DNA of 64,000 nt from Gemmatimonas sp. (GTDB lineage Bacteria > Gemmatimonadota > Gemmatimonadetes > Gemmatimonadales > Gemmatimonadaceae): assembly GCF_031426495.1 (NCBI RefSeq), contig NZ_JANPLK010000002.1, positions 1 through 64,000 of the forward strand, given 5' to 3'. Below, in pieces: positions 54,379 through 63,501 of this stretch. The position numbers were made by a program, and so were the translations under genes. Each line of letters starts with the position of its first letter. Position 1 is the stretch's first letter. The notes under the pieces are model-generated. The model was given only the letters and a program-made list of their open reading frames with translations, was not told the DNA's origin and ran no database searches.

Positions 54379-54825
54379 ATGCTGGTCTCGCGAGAGCCCG
54401 ATCTCTTCCGGTTGGCCGTCACGCTCAACGCGGGCGCAACCGACGCTTGGAACGTGCTCACCGCTCCTGCCGGTCTGGCCCGCTGGTGGGGTGGCCACGT
54501 CACCCTCGACACGTTCGCGGGCGGTCACCTGCGCGAGCAATGGATGGAAGGCGACCGCACGGTTACCACGGTGGGACGGATCGTCGTCTGTGAGCCACCA
54601 CACGTGATCGCGTTTACGTGGGCCGACGACGACTGGATCGCCGTGACCGGTGTGTCGTGGCAACTCGTAAACGTGGCCGAGGCGCCCTCGCCCCGCTGCG
54701 AACTGCACCTCGAACACCGCGGCTGGCTCGCTCTACCCGACGATCGCCGCGAATCACTCATGCAGGCGCACATCGACGGCTGGAGCACGCACCTTTCGCG
54801 GCTGGCGGCGGTGCTAAACGGCTAG
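54379..54825 (+). CDS. SRPBCC-family (AHSA1-like) protein
   Basis: A 148-aa START/AHSA1-type helix-grip protein. It opens with DLFRLAVTLNAGATDAWNVL and has the family-typical GLARWWGGHVTLD and GRIVVCEPPHVIAFTW. These proteins bind hydrophobic ligands or act as Hsp90-activator relatives. Nothing in the sequence tells the ligand. It is followed immediately by a family B repeat. Confidence 0.85.
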   Translation: MLVSREPDLFRLAVTLNAGATDAWNVLTAPAGLARWWGGHVTLDTFAGGHLREQWMEGDRTVTTVGRIVVCEPPHVIAFTWADDDWIAVTGVSWQLVNVAEAPSPRCELHLEHRGWLALPDDRRESLMQAHIDGWSTHLSRLAAVLNG

Positions 54826-54837
54826 ATCGCTCGAAAA

Positions 54838-54956
54838 GCAACAGCGGGAACACAGATTCAAACTCGATGACACGAATTACACAGATAAGCAAAATCGCTT
54901 TTTGTTTATCTGTGTGATCGGTGAAATCGATTTTTGATCCGTGTTCCCGCTGTTGC
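54838..54956. repeat. Intergenic hairpin repeat, family B, copy 2
   Basis: A 119-base inverted repeat with a perfect 16-base end, GCAACAGCGGGAACAC and GTGTTCCCGCTGTTGC. Inner units include ATTACACAGATAAGCAAAAT and GTTTATCTGTGTGATCGG. It lies between the convergent AHSA1-like and msrA genes and may function as a terminator. It shares the 16-base block with copy 1 at 45314-45329. Confidence 0.82.
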
Positions 54957-54983
54957 AGTTGCGGTTGTTTTGGCTGTTCGAGA

Positions 54984-55481
54984 TTACCGCATGTAATGAC
55001 AATTGTACCCGTACGGATTCTTCTGCAGGAAATCCTGGTGCTCGCCCTCGGCGGTCCACCACGTCGCTTCCGGCGCGATCTCAGTTGTAATAGGCCGCTT
55101 CCATAAGCCCGATTGCGCCACGCGCGCCTTCACGATCTCCGCCGTCTCACGCTGCTCCGGCGTGGTGTAGAAAATCGATGAGCGATACTGCGTGCCCACA
55201 TCGTTGCCTTGACGGTTCAACGTGGTCGGGTCGTGCAACCGGAAGAACCAGTTCTCCAGCAACGACTCGAAGCTCAGCACCGTGGGATCGAACACGATGC
55301 GCACCGCTTCGGCGTGTCCCGATGCGCTGTCGTGCGTGTCGTCGTACACCGGGTGCTCGAGCCAACCACCCGTGTAGCCCACGTCGGTGTCGAGTACCCC
55401 CGGCAGGGCGCGCAGAATTTCTTCCACGCCCCAGAAGCATCCGCCGGCCAGGATCGCGACTTCAGTCTTCTTCTCGCTCAT
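54984..55481 (-). CDS. msrA: Peptide-methionine (S)-S-oxide reductase MsrA
   Basis: A 165-aa MsrA, which reduces the S-epimer of methionine sulfoxide. The catalytic Cys is in AGGCFWGVEE, and GYTGGWLEHPVYDD, SASGHAEAVRIVFDP and NDVGTQYRSSIF are standard motifs. Recycling is via thioredoxin, probably with a C-terminal Cys (NCHYMR). The start overlaps the msrB stop by 4 bases (ATGA). Together with msrB it covers both epimers. No signal peptide, so cytoplasmic. Confidence 0.95.
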   Translation of the reverse strand: MSEKKTEVAILAGGCFWGVEEILRALPGVLDTDVGYTGGWLEHPVYDDTHDSASGHAEAVRIVFDPTVLSFESLLENWFFRLHDPTTLNRQGNDVGTQYRSSIFYTTPEQRETAEIVKARVAQSGLWKRPITTEIAPEATWWTAEGEHQDFLQKNPYGYNCHYMR

Positions 55482-55921
55482 ACGAACAACTTGCGGAAAT
55501 CGCCATACCCTTCCGCTTCGAGCTGCTCGAGCGGAATGAAACGCAATGACGCGGAGTTGATGCAGTAGCGAAGCCCACCGGCTTCGCGCGGGCCGTCGTC
55601 GAACACGTGACCCAGATGCGAGTCGGCATCCTTCGACCGCACTTCCACCCGGCGCATACCGTGCGTGCGGTCTTCCTTCTCCAGCACCTGCGGTGCCACC
55701 GGCTTCGTAAAGCTCGGCCAGCCGCAACCGGAGTCGAATTTGTCGAGCGACGAAAACAGCGGCTCACCACTCACGATATCGACGTAGATGCCGTCTTCGT
55801 GGTGATCCCAGAATGCATTGCGGAATGGCGGCTCGGTTCCCGACTGCTGGGTGACCGTGAACTGCTCGCGCGTGAGCGTCCGAGCCAGTTCGTCAACAGG
55901 AGGCTTTTTGAAATCTGACAT
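55478..55921 (-). CDS. msrB: Peptide-methionine (R)-S-oxide reductase MsrB
   Basis: A 147-aa MsrB, which reduces the R-epimer of methionine sulfoxide. The catalytic Cys is in RYCINSASLRFI near the C-terminus. The resolving Cys is in KFDSGCGWPSF. The zinc-binding CxxC pairs of many MsrBs are absent (GIYVDIVSGEPLF), so this is the zinc-free subtype. It precedes msrA with a 4-base overlap and faces selO across 52 bases. Confidence 0.94.
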   Translation of the reverse strand: MSDFKKPPVDELARTLTREQFTVTQQSGTEPPFRNAFWDHHEDGIYVDIVSGEPLFSSLDKFDSGCGWPSFTKPVAPQVLEKEDRTHGMRRVEVRSKDADSHLGHVFDDGPREAGGLRYCINSASLRFIPLEQLEAEGYGDFRKLFV

Positions 55922-55973
55922 AGTGCAGGATATACACAGAACCGGGGCCCAGAGTGCCCACGACAGAGTGCCC

Positions 55974-57578
55974 ATGAGCATCGCACGTCCCTATTTTACA
56001 AGCGTGCAGAATCTCCGCTTCGACAATCGCTTCGTCACCGAGCTCCCCGGAGACCCTGACCGGTCGAACCGACGCCGGCAGGTGCTCGGTGCCGCCTGGA
56101 GCGCGGCCGCTCCCACTCCCGTGGCCGGCCCCGCGCTGGTCGCCCACGCGCACGAGGTCGCCGCGCTGGTCGGGATCGCTGAGCCTGACGTGCAGTCACC
56201 GGCGTTTGCCCGCGTGTTCGCGGGGAACGAGCTGCTGCCCGGCATGGCCCCGTTTGCAGCCTGCTACGGCGGGCATCAGTTCGGGAACTGGGCCGGCCAG
56301 CTGGGCGACGGACGGGCCATGTCGCTGGGTGAAGTCGTGAACGCCGCCGGAGAGCGGTGGGAGCTGCAGCTCAAGGGCGCCGGTCCCACACCGTACTCAC
56401 GCACCGCCGACGGCCGCGCCGTGCTGCGCTCGTCGATTCGCGAGTTCCTGTGCAGCGAAGCGATGCATCATCTGGGCGTGCCGACCACCCGCGCCCTGTC
56501 GCTCGTGACGACCGGTGACCAAGTCGTGCGTGACATGTTCTACAACGGCAACGCGGCACCGGAACCGGGCGCCATCGTGTGTCGTGTGGCGCCGTCGTTC
56601 ATCCGCTTCGGCAACTTCGAGATTCTCGCCGCGCGCGATGACCTCGCGTTGCTGACGCAGCTCGTCGATTTCACCATCGCGCGCGACTTTCCGCAGTTGG
56701 CTGGTATCGCCGATACCACCGAGCGTCGCGTGGCGTGGTTCGCCGAGGTGTGCGAACGCACCGCCCACATGATCGTGCACTGGATGCGCGTGGGCTTCGT
56801 GCACGGCGTGATGAACACCGACAACATGTCGATCCTGGGACTCACGATCGACTACGGTCCGTACGGGTGGCTCGACAACTTCGATCCCACGTGGACGCCC
56901 AACACCACCGACGCCAGCACGCGGCGCTATCGCTTCGGTCAGCAGCCGGCGATCGCGCAGTGGAACCTCGTGCGTCTGGCCGAGGCCATAGCGCCTCTCT
57001 TCGAGACGGGCGACGTGTTGCAGAGCGCCCTCGAGCGGTTCGGCGACGTATACATGGCCGAGTACGAAGCGATGAACGCCGCTAAGTTCGGGTTCGTAGC
57101 GCGCGGTGAGGCCGAGCAGCTGCTGGTACGTGAAAGTTTCGCGTTGTTGTACGAGGCGGAGGTGGACTACACGCTGTTCTTCCGCGCGCTCGGCGACATC
57201 GGCGACACCTTGCCGGTGGACAACGCGATCAGCGCACTCGGCGACGTGTTCTACGACGACGCCAAACGTGACGCCAAGGCCGGCGCACTCGATGCGTGGT
57301 TGCATCGCTGGCACGCGCTGGTGTCAACGCATGGTCGCAGCGCGGACGAGCGCCGCGTGGCGATGCACGCCGTGAATCCGCGCTATGTACTGCGCAATTA
57401 TCTGGCGCAGCAGGCCATCGACGCCGCAACCGAAGGTGATGCGTCACTCGTGCACACGTTGCTCGACGTCATGCGGCGGCCGTATGACGAGCAGCCCGAA
57501 CGTGCACACTTCGCCGCGCGCCGACCGGAGTGGGCGCGGGTGAAGGCGGGGTGTTCGATGTTGAGCTGCAGTTCGTAG
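55974..57578 (+). CDS. selO: Protein adenylyltransferase SelO (UPF0061)
   Basis: A 534-aa SelO-family pseudokinase that transfers AMP to Ser/Thr/Tyr residues of targets linked to redox state. It contains ACYGGHQFGNWAGQLGDGR, WELQLKGAGPTPYSRTADGR and VLRSSIREFLCSEAMHHLG (nucleotide site), and GFVHGVMNTDNMSILGLTID (active-site Asn/Asp). The start ATG at 55974 sits 52 bases from the divergent msrB. Bacterial SelO lacks the C-terminal selenocysteine; here the end is CSMLSCSS, with Cys residues near the terminus in a similar position. The neighbourhood with msrA/msrB fits a redox role. Confidence 0.93.
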   Translation: MSIARPYFTSVQNLRFDNRFVTELPGDPDRSNRRRQVLGAAWSAAAPTPVAGPALVAHAHEVAALVGIAEPDVQSPAFARVFAGNELLPGMAPFAACYGGHQFGNWAGQLGDGRAMSLGEVVNAAGERWELQLKGAGPTPYSRTADGRAVLRSSIREFLCSEAMHHLGVPTTRALSLVTTGDQVVRDMFYNGNAAPEPGAIVCRVAPSFIRFGNFEILAARDDLALLTQLVDFTIARDFPQLAGIADTTERRVAWFAEVCERTAHMIVHWMRVGFVHGVMNTDNMSILGLTIDYGPYGWLDNFDPTWTPNTTDASTRRYRFGQQPAIAQWNLVRLAEAIAPLFETGDVLQSALERFGDVYMAEYEAMNAAKFGFVARGEAEQLLVRESFALLYEAEVDYTLFFRALGDIGDTLPVDNAISALGDVFYDDAKRDAKAGALDAWLHRWHALVSTHGRSADERRVAMHAVNPRYVLRNYLAQQAIDAATEGDASLVHTLLDVMRRPYDEQPERAHFAARRPEWARVKAGCSMLSCSS

Positions 57579-57606
57579 CGCAGTTCTTAGTGGCCGACCG
57601 TCTTTG

Positions 57607-58008
57607 TTACTTGCCTGCGTTCTCCTGCTTGGCCTGATTGCGCGTCACGCCGGCCATGAACAGCAGCGCCTCCTGCTGGCTGATGGCCGCGCCCTGCTCG
57701 GTGCCGTCGCCCACTTCAAAAATGCGCACGCCGAGTCCGCGAATATCAAAGCGCAGTCGGCCGTCAGCGTACTTCATGTTCTCGATGTACGTGGACGGCA
57801 CGCTTACCCGACTACCCGGCATGTACACGTGCACGGAGTCACCGATCAGCTCCAGCGCAAAGCTCTTGTCCGACGACACAAGCTGCATGTCTTCCGGACC
57901 GAGCGTCTGAGACTTGGCGACCGGTGCGGCCTTCTCACCGCAGGCCAGGCAGCCGATCGCGGTCAGCAGCAGGAGCGCGCGGGACACCGGTGTCATGGAC
58001 GAACGCAT
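57607..58008 (-). CDS. Small lipoprotein, hypothetical
   Basis: A 133-aa exported lipoprotein. The signal peptide ends in lipobox GCLACG. The mature part is strand-rich (SVHVYMPGSRVSVPSTYIENM, LRFDIRGLGVRIFEVG) and ends in a helical QAKQENAGK. No family is recognised. It is convergent to selO and divergent from the molybdenum hydroxylase gene, whose start is 99 bases away. The start was taken at ATG 58008, with the internal ATG 57996 possible. Confidence 0.65.
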   Translation of the reverse strand: MRSSMTPVSRALLLLTAIGCLACGEKAAPVAKSQTLGPEDMQLVSSDKSFALELIGDSVHVYMPGSRVSVPSTYIENMKYADGRLRFDIRGLGVRIFEVGDGTEQGAAISQQEALLFMAGVTRNQAKQENAGK

Positions 58009-58107
58009 CAGCGATCTGGCGTAGAAAGGCGGGGAGTAGTCGGCGGGGAGTTTGTGCCGCATCTTCAGGTGGAGCAGAGAACAATATGACGCCGAGCCGA
58101 TGAGAAC

Positions 58108-60426
58108 ATGAAACGCCGCACTTTTTTGCTGGCCGGGCTGGGTACCGGAGGTGCGCTGTTCCTGGGCTGGGCGCTGCTCCCCCCGCGTCAGCGGCTCGTC
58201 GGGAGCACACTCCCCGAAAGCGGTGGCACCGATACCGGCGGCAAGGCCGTCGCGCTCAACGGCTGGCTCATCATCGCCCCTGATGACACGATCACGGTGG
58301 TCGTGCCCAAAGCCGAGATGGGTCAGGGCACGCACACCGCGTTGGCGATGCTCATGGCCGAAGAACTCGATTGCGATTGGGCCCGGGTGCGGGTGGAGCA
58401 CAGCCCGATCGACAAGATCTACGGCAATGTCTCGGCACTGGTAGAGGGGCTGCCCTTCGCCCCCGAAGCCGATGACACGCTCGTGCGCGGGATCCGCTGG
58501 ATGATGGCCAAGACCGCGCGTGAGCTGGGCGTGATGATGACGGGTGGATCGTCGAGTGTGCGCGATTGCTGGATGCCGATGCGTGAAGCTGGCGCGTCGG
58601 CGCGGGCGTCACTGATTGCCGCCGCGGCCGCCAGTTGGGGTGTCGCGGCATCCACGTGTCGCGCCGAACAGGGTGCGGTGATCAGTGCCGACGGTCGTCG
58701 GTTGCGCTTCGGCGAACTGGCGGCGCAAGCGGTGCAGCATCGCCCCAGCACAATCACGCTCAAGGCCGCCGCCAACTTCACCGTGGTCGGCAAACCGATG
58801 CCGCGTCTCGATTCGGCGGCCAAATCGAATGGCACTGCGACGTATGGCATCGACGTATCGATGCCCAACATGCTGTATGCCGCCGTGGTCATGAGTCCGT
58901 TCGGTGCCAGCACGGCACCGTCGGCTACGGCAGCGCAGATGGCCCGGAGCCGCACGATGCCTGGTGTGCGGGCCGTGGTGTCGCTGCCCGGCAGCAGGTA
59001 CGGCGATCCACCAGCGCTGGCGGTGGTGGCCGAGTCCTGGTGGCAGGCGCACAAGGCGGCGCAAGCATTGGCAACGGCGACCGCAGCGGGAACGACTGCA
59101 GGCAGCAGCGCGGTGTCGACCGTAACCGTGCTGCAGGACATTCGCAGCACGCTGCGCAACGACGACGGCATGCCGCTGCGCGTTTACGGTGGCGCCAAGA
59201 AAGTACTCGCGGCGGCATCACGCACCGTCGACGCCACATACGAAGCACCGTACCTCGCGCACGCCACGATGGAGCCGATGAACGCTACGGTACGTGTGTC
59301 GAACGACGGGGCCGAGCTGTGGACCGGCACGCAGGTCCCAGGCTACGCGCGCGCTGCGGTGGCGCACGTGCTTGGCCTCGACGACGAACGGGTCACCGTG
59401 CATCAGCACATCCTCGGTGGCGGCTTCGGTCGACGGCTTGATGTGGACTACATCGCGCAGGCCGCAGCGATCGCGAAGACGGCGCCGGGAGTGCCCGTGC
59501 AGCTGATCTGGTCGCGCGAAGACGACATACGACACGACTTCTATCGTCCGGCCACGATGTCTCGGTTGCGCGCGGCGCTCGACGCCGAGGGACGCGTCAC
59601 GGCATTCCTGACGCATTCCGCCGGACAAGCGCCGTTCAAAGCGTACAGCAAGCGCGTCGGGTTCCTGCTCACGCAGTCGGGGCCCGATCGTACGTCGAGC
59701 GAAGGCACGTGGGATCAACCCTATGCCTTTCCCGCGCTGCACGCGTCGCACAGTGAAACCGAGAGTGCGATTCCCGTGGGCTCGTGGCGCAGCGTGGGGC
59801 ACTCGCATCAGGCATTCTTCGTGGAGTGCTTCATCGACGAACTCGCATCGGCCGCCAAGCAGGATCCGGCGGCGTATCGGGCCGCCATGCTGCAGTCGCA
59901 TCCGCGCGCGTTGCGTGTGTTGCAGCTCGCGACGGAGAAGAGTGGCTGGGGTACACCACTCACGCCGGCACCGGACGGCCGCCCCCGTGCGCGCGGCATC
60001 GCGCTGCACGCCGCCTTCGGTTCGATCGTGGCGGAAGTCGCCGAAGTCTCGGTGGCGGCCGACGGGCGCATTCGCGTACATCGCGTGGTAGCTGCGGTCG
60101 ACTGTGGACTCGCGGTGAATCCGAACATCATCACGCAGCAAATCGAGAGCGGTATCATCGACGGACTTTCGGCCGCTCTCAACGGCGAACTGGTGATCGA
60201 GGGCGGCGCGCCGCGCCAGTCGAACTTTCAGGACTATCGGTTGCTTCGCATCAACGAATGCCCCGTGATCGAAACACATATTGTGCCCAGTCTCGACGTG
60301 CCGTCTGGCGTTGGCGAGCCGGGACTTCCACCCATCGCGCCGGCCGTAGCGAACGCGCTGTTCATGCTCACCGGCACGCGCCTGCGCTCGCTGCCGTTAC
60401 GTATGCCCAGTGAGGCCTCGTCATGA
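58108..60426 (+). CDS. Molybdenum hydroxylase large subunit (isoquinoline 1-oxidoreductase beta-like)
   Basis: A 772-aa molybdopterin-binding subunit of the xanthine-dehydrogenase family, IorB type. A leader (MKRRTFLLAGLGTGGALFLGW) has twin-arginine character. Family motifs are VVVPKAEMGQGTHTALAMLMAEELDCDW, GGGFGRRLDVDYIAQAA and the catalytic Glu in PSGVGEPGLPPIAPAVANALF near the C-terminus. Oxidation of an aromatic N-heterocycle or aldehyde is expected; electrons pass to the 2Fe-2S subunit, which overlaps its end by 4 bases (ATGA). No FAD subunit is present, as in the Ior type. Confidence 0.9.
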   Translation: MKRRTFLLAGLGTGGALFLGWALLPPRQRLVGSTLPESGGTDTGGKAVALNGWLIIAPDDTITVVVPKAEMGQGTHTALAMLMAEELDCDWARVRVEHSPIDKIYGNVSALVEGLPFAPEADDTLVRGIRWMMAKTARELGVMMTGGSSSVRDCWMPMREAGASARASLIAAAAASWGVAASTCRAEQGAVISADGRRLRFGELAAQAVQHRPSTITLKAAANFTVVGKPMPRLDSAAKSNGTATYGIDVSMPNMLYAAVVMSPFGASTAPSATAAQMARSRTMPGVRAVVSLPGSRYGDPPALAVVAESWWQAHKAAQALATATAAGTTAGSSAVSTVTVLQDIRSTLRNDDGMPLRVYGGAKKVLAAASRTVDATYEAPYLAHATMEPMNATVRVSNDGAELWTGTQVPGYARAAVAHVLGLDDERVTVHQHILGGGFGRRLDVDYIAQAAAIAKTAPGVPVQLIWSREDDIRHDFYRPATMSRLRAALDAEGRVTAFLTHSAGQAPFKAYSKRVGFLLTQSGPDRTSSEGTWDQPYAFPALHASHSETESAIPVGSWRSVGHSHQAFFVECFIDELASAAKQDPAAYRAAMLQSHPRALRVLQLATEKSGWGTPLTPAPDGRPRARGIALHAAFGSIVAEVAEVSVAADGRIRVHRVVAAVDCGLAVNPNIITQQIESGIIDGLSAALNGELVIEGGAPRQSNFQDYRLLRINECPVIETHIVPSLDVPSGVGEPGLPPIAPAVANALFMLTGTRLRSLPLRMPSEASS

Positions 60427-60923
60427 CGGCGCCGAACGTTGATCCGATCGCGCTGGTGGTGAACGGCACTCCGGCGTCGGTCACCGTCGATGCCGACACG
60501 CCGTTGCTCTGGGTGTTGCGGCAGACGCTTGGGCTACCCGGCACGAAGTTCGGCTGCGGCATCGCGGCGTGCGGTGCGTGCATGGTGCACGTAGACGGCG
60601 TGCCCGTGCCCTCGTGCGTCACGCCGGTGTCGGCCGTCGCTGGCAAGGCGATCACCACCATCGAAGGACTTCACGGACCAGTAGCAGAAGCGGTGCAAGG
60701 CAGTTGGGCCGCGCTCGACGTACCGCAGTGCGGGTACTGTCAGTCGGGACAGGTGATGTCGGCCGTGGCGCTGCTGAACGCAAAAGCGACACCGACCGAT
60801 GACGACATCGACACGGCCATGCAGGCGAATCTCTGCCGATGCGGCACGTATCCACGCATTCGCGCCGCGATTCATCGTGCCGCGGAGGCGCTCCCTACAC
60901 TTTCCAAAGGATCGACCGGATGA
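60423..60923 (+). CDS. 2Fe-2S subunit of molybdenum hydroxylase (IorA-like)
   Basis: A 166-aa ferredoxin-type subunit with two iron-sulfur sites. Site one uses Cys in KFGCGIAACGACMVHVDG and CVTPVS; site two uses CGYCQSGQVMS and NLCRCGTYPRI. It would pass electrons from the molybdenum subunit to an acceptor such as a c-type cytochrome. Its start overlaps the large subunit's stop, and its end overlaps the DUF1080 start (both ATGA), so all three are tightly coupled. Confidence 0.92.
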   Translation: MTAPNVDPIALVVNGTPASVTVDADTPLLWVLRQTLGLPGTKFGCGIAACGACMVHVDGVPVPSCVTPVSAVAGKAITTIEGLHGPVAEAVQGSWAALDVPQCGYCQSGQVMSAVALLNAKATPTDDDIDTAMQANLCRCGTYPRIRAAIHRAAEALPTLSKGSTG

Positions 60924-61855
60924 CCCGCCATTTCGCCATCGTGAGTGCTGCCCTCATCGCTTCGCTCTCAATGACCGCCGGTGCTCAGGCCAACGCCCCC
61001 GTGATCGGACGATGGGATCTCACGGTGCAAGGCGACAACGGGCCGTATCCGTCGTGGGTGGAAGTGTCGCTGTCGGGAAATCGCACGCTGGTGGGCCGCT
61101 TCGTGGCCGGCGGCGGCAGTGCACGACCGATTGCGAAGGTCACCTACACCAACAACACCATGCGCTTCGCCATCCCGCCGCAGTGGGATGCCGCGAACAA
61201 CGACATGACATTCGAGGGCACGGTGGCCAACGACCTGCTCACCGGCACCATCGTGACGTCGGGCGGCGAACGTCAAGCGTTCACGGGCAAGCGCGCACCG
61301 GCGTTACGTCGTGCGACCGCGCCGGTCTGGGGCGCACCGGTCACGTTGTTCAATGGCCGTGATCTGAGCGGTTGGACATCGTTCGGCGGCACGAACAACT
61401 GGAAGGTGGTGAGCTCGGTGCTCACCAACTCCAAGCCCGGCGCCAACCTGATGACCGACGCCAAGTACACCGACTTCACGCTGCACATCGAGTTCCGCTA
61501 CCCGAAGAACGGCAACAGCGGCGTGTATCTGCGCGGCCGGCACGAAGTGCAGGTCGAAGACATCAGTGACACCGAGCTCAACTCGACGCACATCGGTGGC
61601 GTGTACGGATTTCTCGTGCCCAACGAGAACGCAGCCAAGGGCCCGGGCGTGTGGAACACGTATGACATCACGCTCATCGGTCGTCGCGTGACGGTGGTGC
61701 TGAATGGCAAGACCGTCATCGCCGATCAGGTCATTCCCGGCATCACCGGCGGCGCGCTCGACAGCGACGAAGGGGCGCCGGGGCCGATCTATCTGCAGGG
61801 CGATCACACCACGGTGGAGTATCGCAACCTCGTGATCACGCCGGTCAAGCCGTAA
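60920..61855 (+). CDS. DUF1080 protein (3-keto-disaccharide hydrolase domain), exported
   Basis: A 311-aa exported protein; signal peptide FAIVSAALIASLSMTAGAQA. The first part (about 28-130) is a strand-rich domain (IGRWDLTVQGDNGPYPSWVEV). From about 145 comes the DUF1080/LamG-like domain: LFNGRDLSGWTSFGGTNNWKV, FTLHIEFRYPKNGNSGVYLRG, WNTYDITLIGRRVTVVLNGK. The family includes 3-keto-glycoside hydrolases. Translational coupling with the molybdenum hydroxylase subunits is uncommon and may point to a shared oxidative pathway on a sugar or glycoside, which is inference. Confidence 0.87.
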   Translation: MTRHFAIVSAALIASLSMTAGAQANAPVIGRWDLTVQGDNGPYPSWVEVSLSGNRTLVGRFVAGGGSARPIAKVTYTNNTMRFAIPPQWDAANNDMTFEGTVANDLLTGTIVTSGGERQAFTGKRAPALRRATAPVWGAPVTLFNGRDLSGWTSFGGTNNWKVVSSVLTNSKPGANLMTDAKYTDFTLHIEFRYPKNGNSGVYLRGRHEVQVEDISDTELNSTHIGGVYGFLVPNENAAKGPGVWNTYDITLIGRRVTVVLNGKTVIADQVIPGITGGALDSDEGAPGPIYLQGDHTTVEYRNLVITPVKP

Positions 61856-62433
61856 CGCGCGCAGCGCGCGGCACGTGTCGGAGTTCCGAATGAATTGGAC
61901 AGTGCGCAACGAGGACGCGAGAAGTCGCCGTTGTGCGCTGTCTCTTTACTGTCAGCGCGTCGCAAATGCAGAATCAGTGTAGGCTTCGCAAGCGAAGAGA
62001 ATGGCTCGCGCTTGTCCGTTGCGTACTGACTATCGTCGAGGAGGCACACGAGTCGACGCAGTTGCATCGCAAGCGTTTCGTGACAGTCCGCCCGTTCGAG
62101 ACGATGACGACGGCGTTCAGAGAGGCGAAGGTGGCCATCGGCGTATGGTGATACTCCGCCGCCGGCGACCCAGTTATCACATGATGCAACCCTTGCCGTG
62201 GGGTAATGGAGCCAGAATGTACGTGCGTACGTTTCTGGTCCCGCTCAACTCCGCGACGTCGCATAGTTGGCCTTTGCCGTAGATTCATTTCAGCTTGATT
62301 TACCGTGTCCGCTTAACGGCAACCACGCGGCTGCCTTCAGAACTGCGGGGGCGCACGTCTTGTTCTGGATCTCCCCGGCCGGTAGCGTGTAACGGAACGC
62401 AGGACAACACCTCATCGACTATCGATCACACGT
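61856..62433. other. Gene-poor gap with a weak palindrome
   Basis: About 580 bases. A 72-codon open frame at 61933-62151 is possible but matches nothing I know. A palindrome of the form CCAGAATGTACG/CGTACGTTTCTGG lies near 62212-62238. I see no convincing gene, tRNA or repeat family here. Confidence 0.45.
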
Positions 62434-63501
62434 ATGCTGCGTCAAATGAATGCCCTGCTCTCGCGGTGTACTCGCAGATGCGTGTTGGTCGGAGCAATGT
62501 TGACGTGTGCGGCCATGCCGGCGGGGGGCCAACAGACCCTTCAAACCGCCGATGGCCGCGTGGATGTCGTGGGCCTGCGGCAATGGAACCTTGCCATGCT
62601 TGCGGATTCCATCCAGCACTACGCGCCTGGCGTCTCCCTCTTCCAAACTGTTGAGTGTACGAAGGCGCTCTCAGGTCAGCTGAAATTTCCGGGTGTGTAC
62701 TTCCTCAAAACCATTGTTGGGCAGCAAGGCGACCGCGCCGAATCCGTTCTGCTGTTCCTAGTCGAGCATGAGGACGCCGGACGCATCAAATGGCGCAAGG
62801 AGCCAGGGAAAGCTGCCCCTGATGCCGCACGCTGGAAGCGACTTCAGCGCACGGTTGTTGATTCCGGCGCGGCACGTTGGTCCGAGGGGGACATCGTGAA
62901 TCCACTGCAGTACTACCCGCTCTATCGAAAGCGTGGAGCGGCCGCAGCACTCGAGCGAGCGGCATTTGCCGTCAGCGACTCCGCGCAAGCGATGCGCTTT
63001 TGGCAAGTGTTGGAGCAACAGAATCAGCCAGCGGACAAGGCGCTCGCCCTCGCGACACTCCGGAGCGATGCGAATCGACAACATCGCATGTTTGCCGCGG
63101 CCGTACTAACGAACTTCGACCGGGACGACGACGCGTGGCACGCGCTCGTGGGCGCGCTCCGTGATCCGTACACGGGAGTGAATCACACGGCAATCTTGGC
63201 GCTGTCCGGTCTCATGCGTGAGTACCCGAGACCCGTCGCATGGAGGCACGCGCTGCCATCTCTCCGCGCGGTGCTGGATGGGACCAACCTTGAAGCGTTC
63301 ACCCTCTTGCTGCAGCTGTTGACGCGCACCGCCATCGATCCGGCGCTCGCGGTTCCGCTGATGAAGGGTCGCAGCACGTTGGTGGTGGAGCTCGCGGGCG
63401 TCAACGATCGTCGGAGTCGCCAGATCGCGGTCGACTTCCTTCGCGCGATCAGTCGGCAGCCGGATACCACCTCGTGGCGCACGTGGCTTGCTGGCCTTTG
63501 A
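62434..63501 (+). CDS. Exported hypothetical protein with HEAT-like repeats
   Basis: A 355-aa exported protein. Signal peptide (RCVLVGAMLTCAAMPAGGQQ). The first half contains strands (QLKFPGVYFLKTIVGQQGDR, ESVLLFLVEHEDAG), the second half helical HEAT-like repeats (HRMFAAAVLTNFDRDDDAWH, HTAILALSGLMREYPRPVAW, LEAFTLLLQLLTRTAIDP). No enzymatic motif is seen. The stop overlaps the TTG of the next gene by 4 bases (TTGA). A pair with the following zinc-peptidase-like lipoprotein is plausible. Confidence 0.65.
   Translation: MLRQMNALLSRCTRRCVLVGAMLTCAAMPAGGQQTLQTADGRVDVVGLRQWNLAMLADSIQHYAPGVSLFQTVECTKALSGQLKFPGVYFLKTIVGQQGDRAESVLLFLVEHEDAGRIKWRKEPGKAAPDAARWKRLQRTVVDSGAARWSEGDIVNPLQYYPLYRKRGAAAALERAAFAVSDSAQAMRFWQVLEQQNQPADKALALATLRSDANRQHRMFAAAVLTNFDRDDDAWHALVGALRDPYTGVNHTAILALSGLMREYPRPVAWRHALPSLRAVLDGTNLEAFTLLLQLLTRTAIDPALAVPLMKGRSTLVVELAGVNDRRSRQIAVDFLRAISRQPDTTSWRTWLAGL

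Noticed and set aside
61933..62151. 72-codon frame in the 62 kb gap
   Set aside because: No family, no ribosome site, uneven composition; could be chance.
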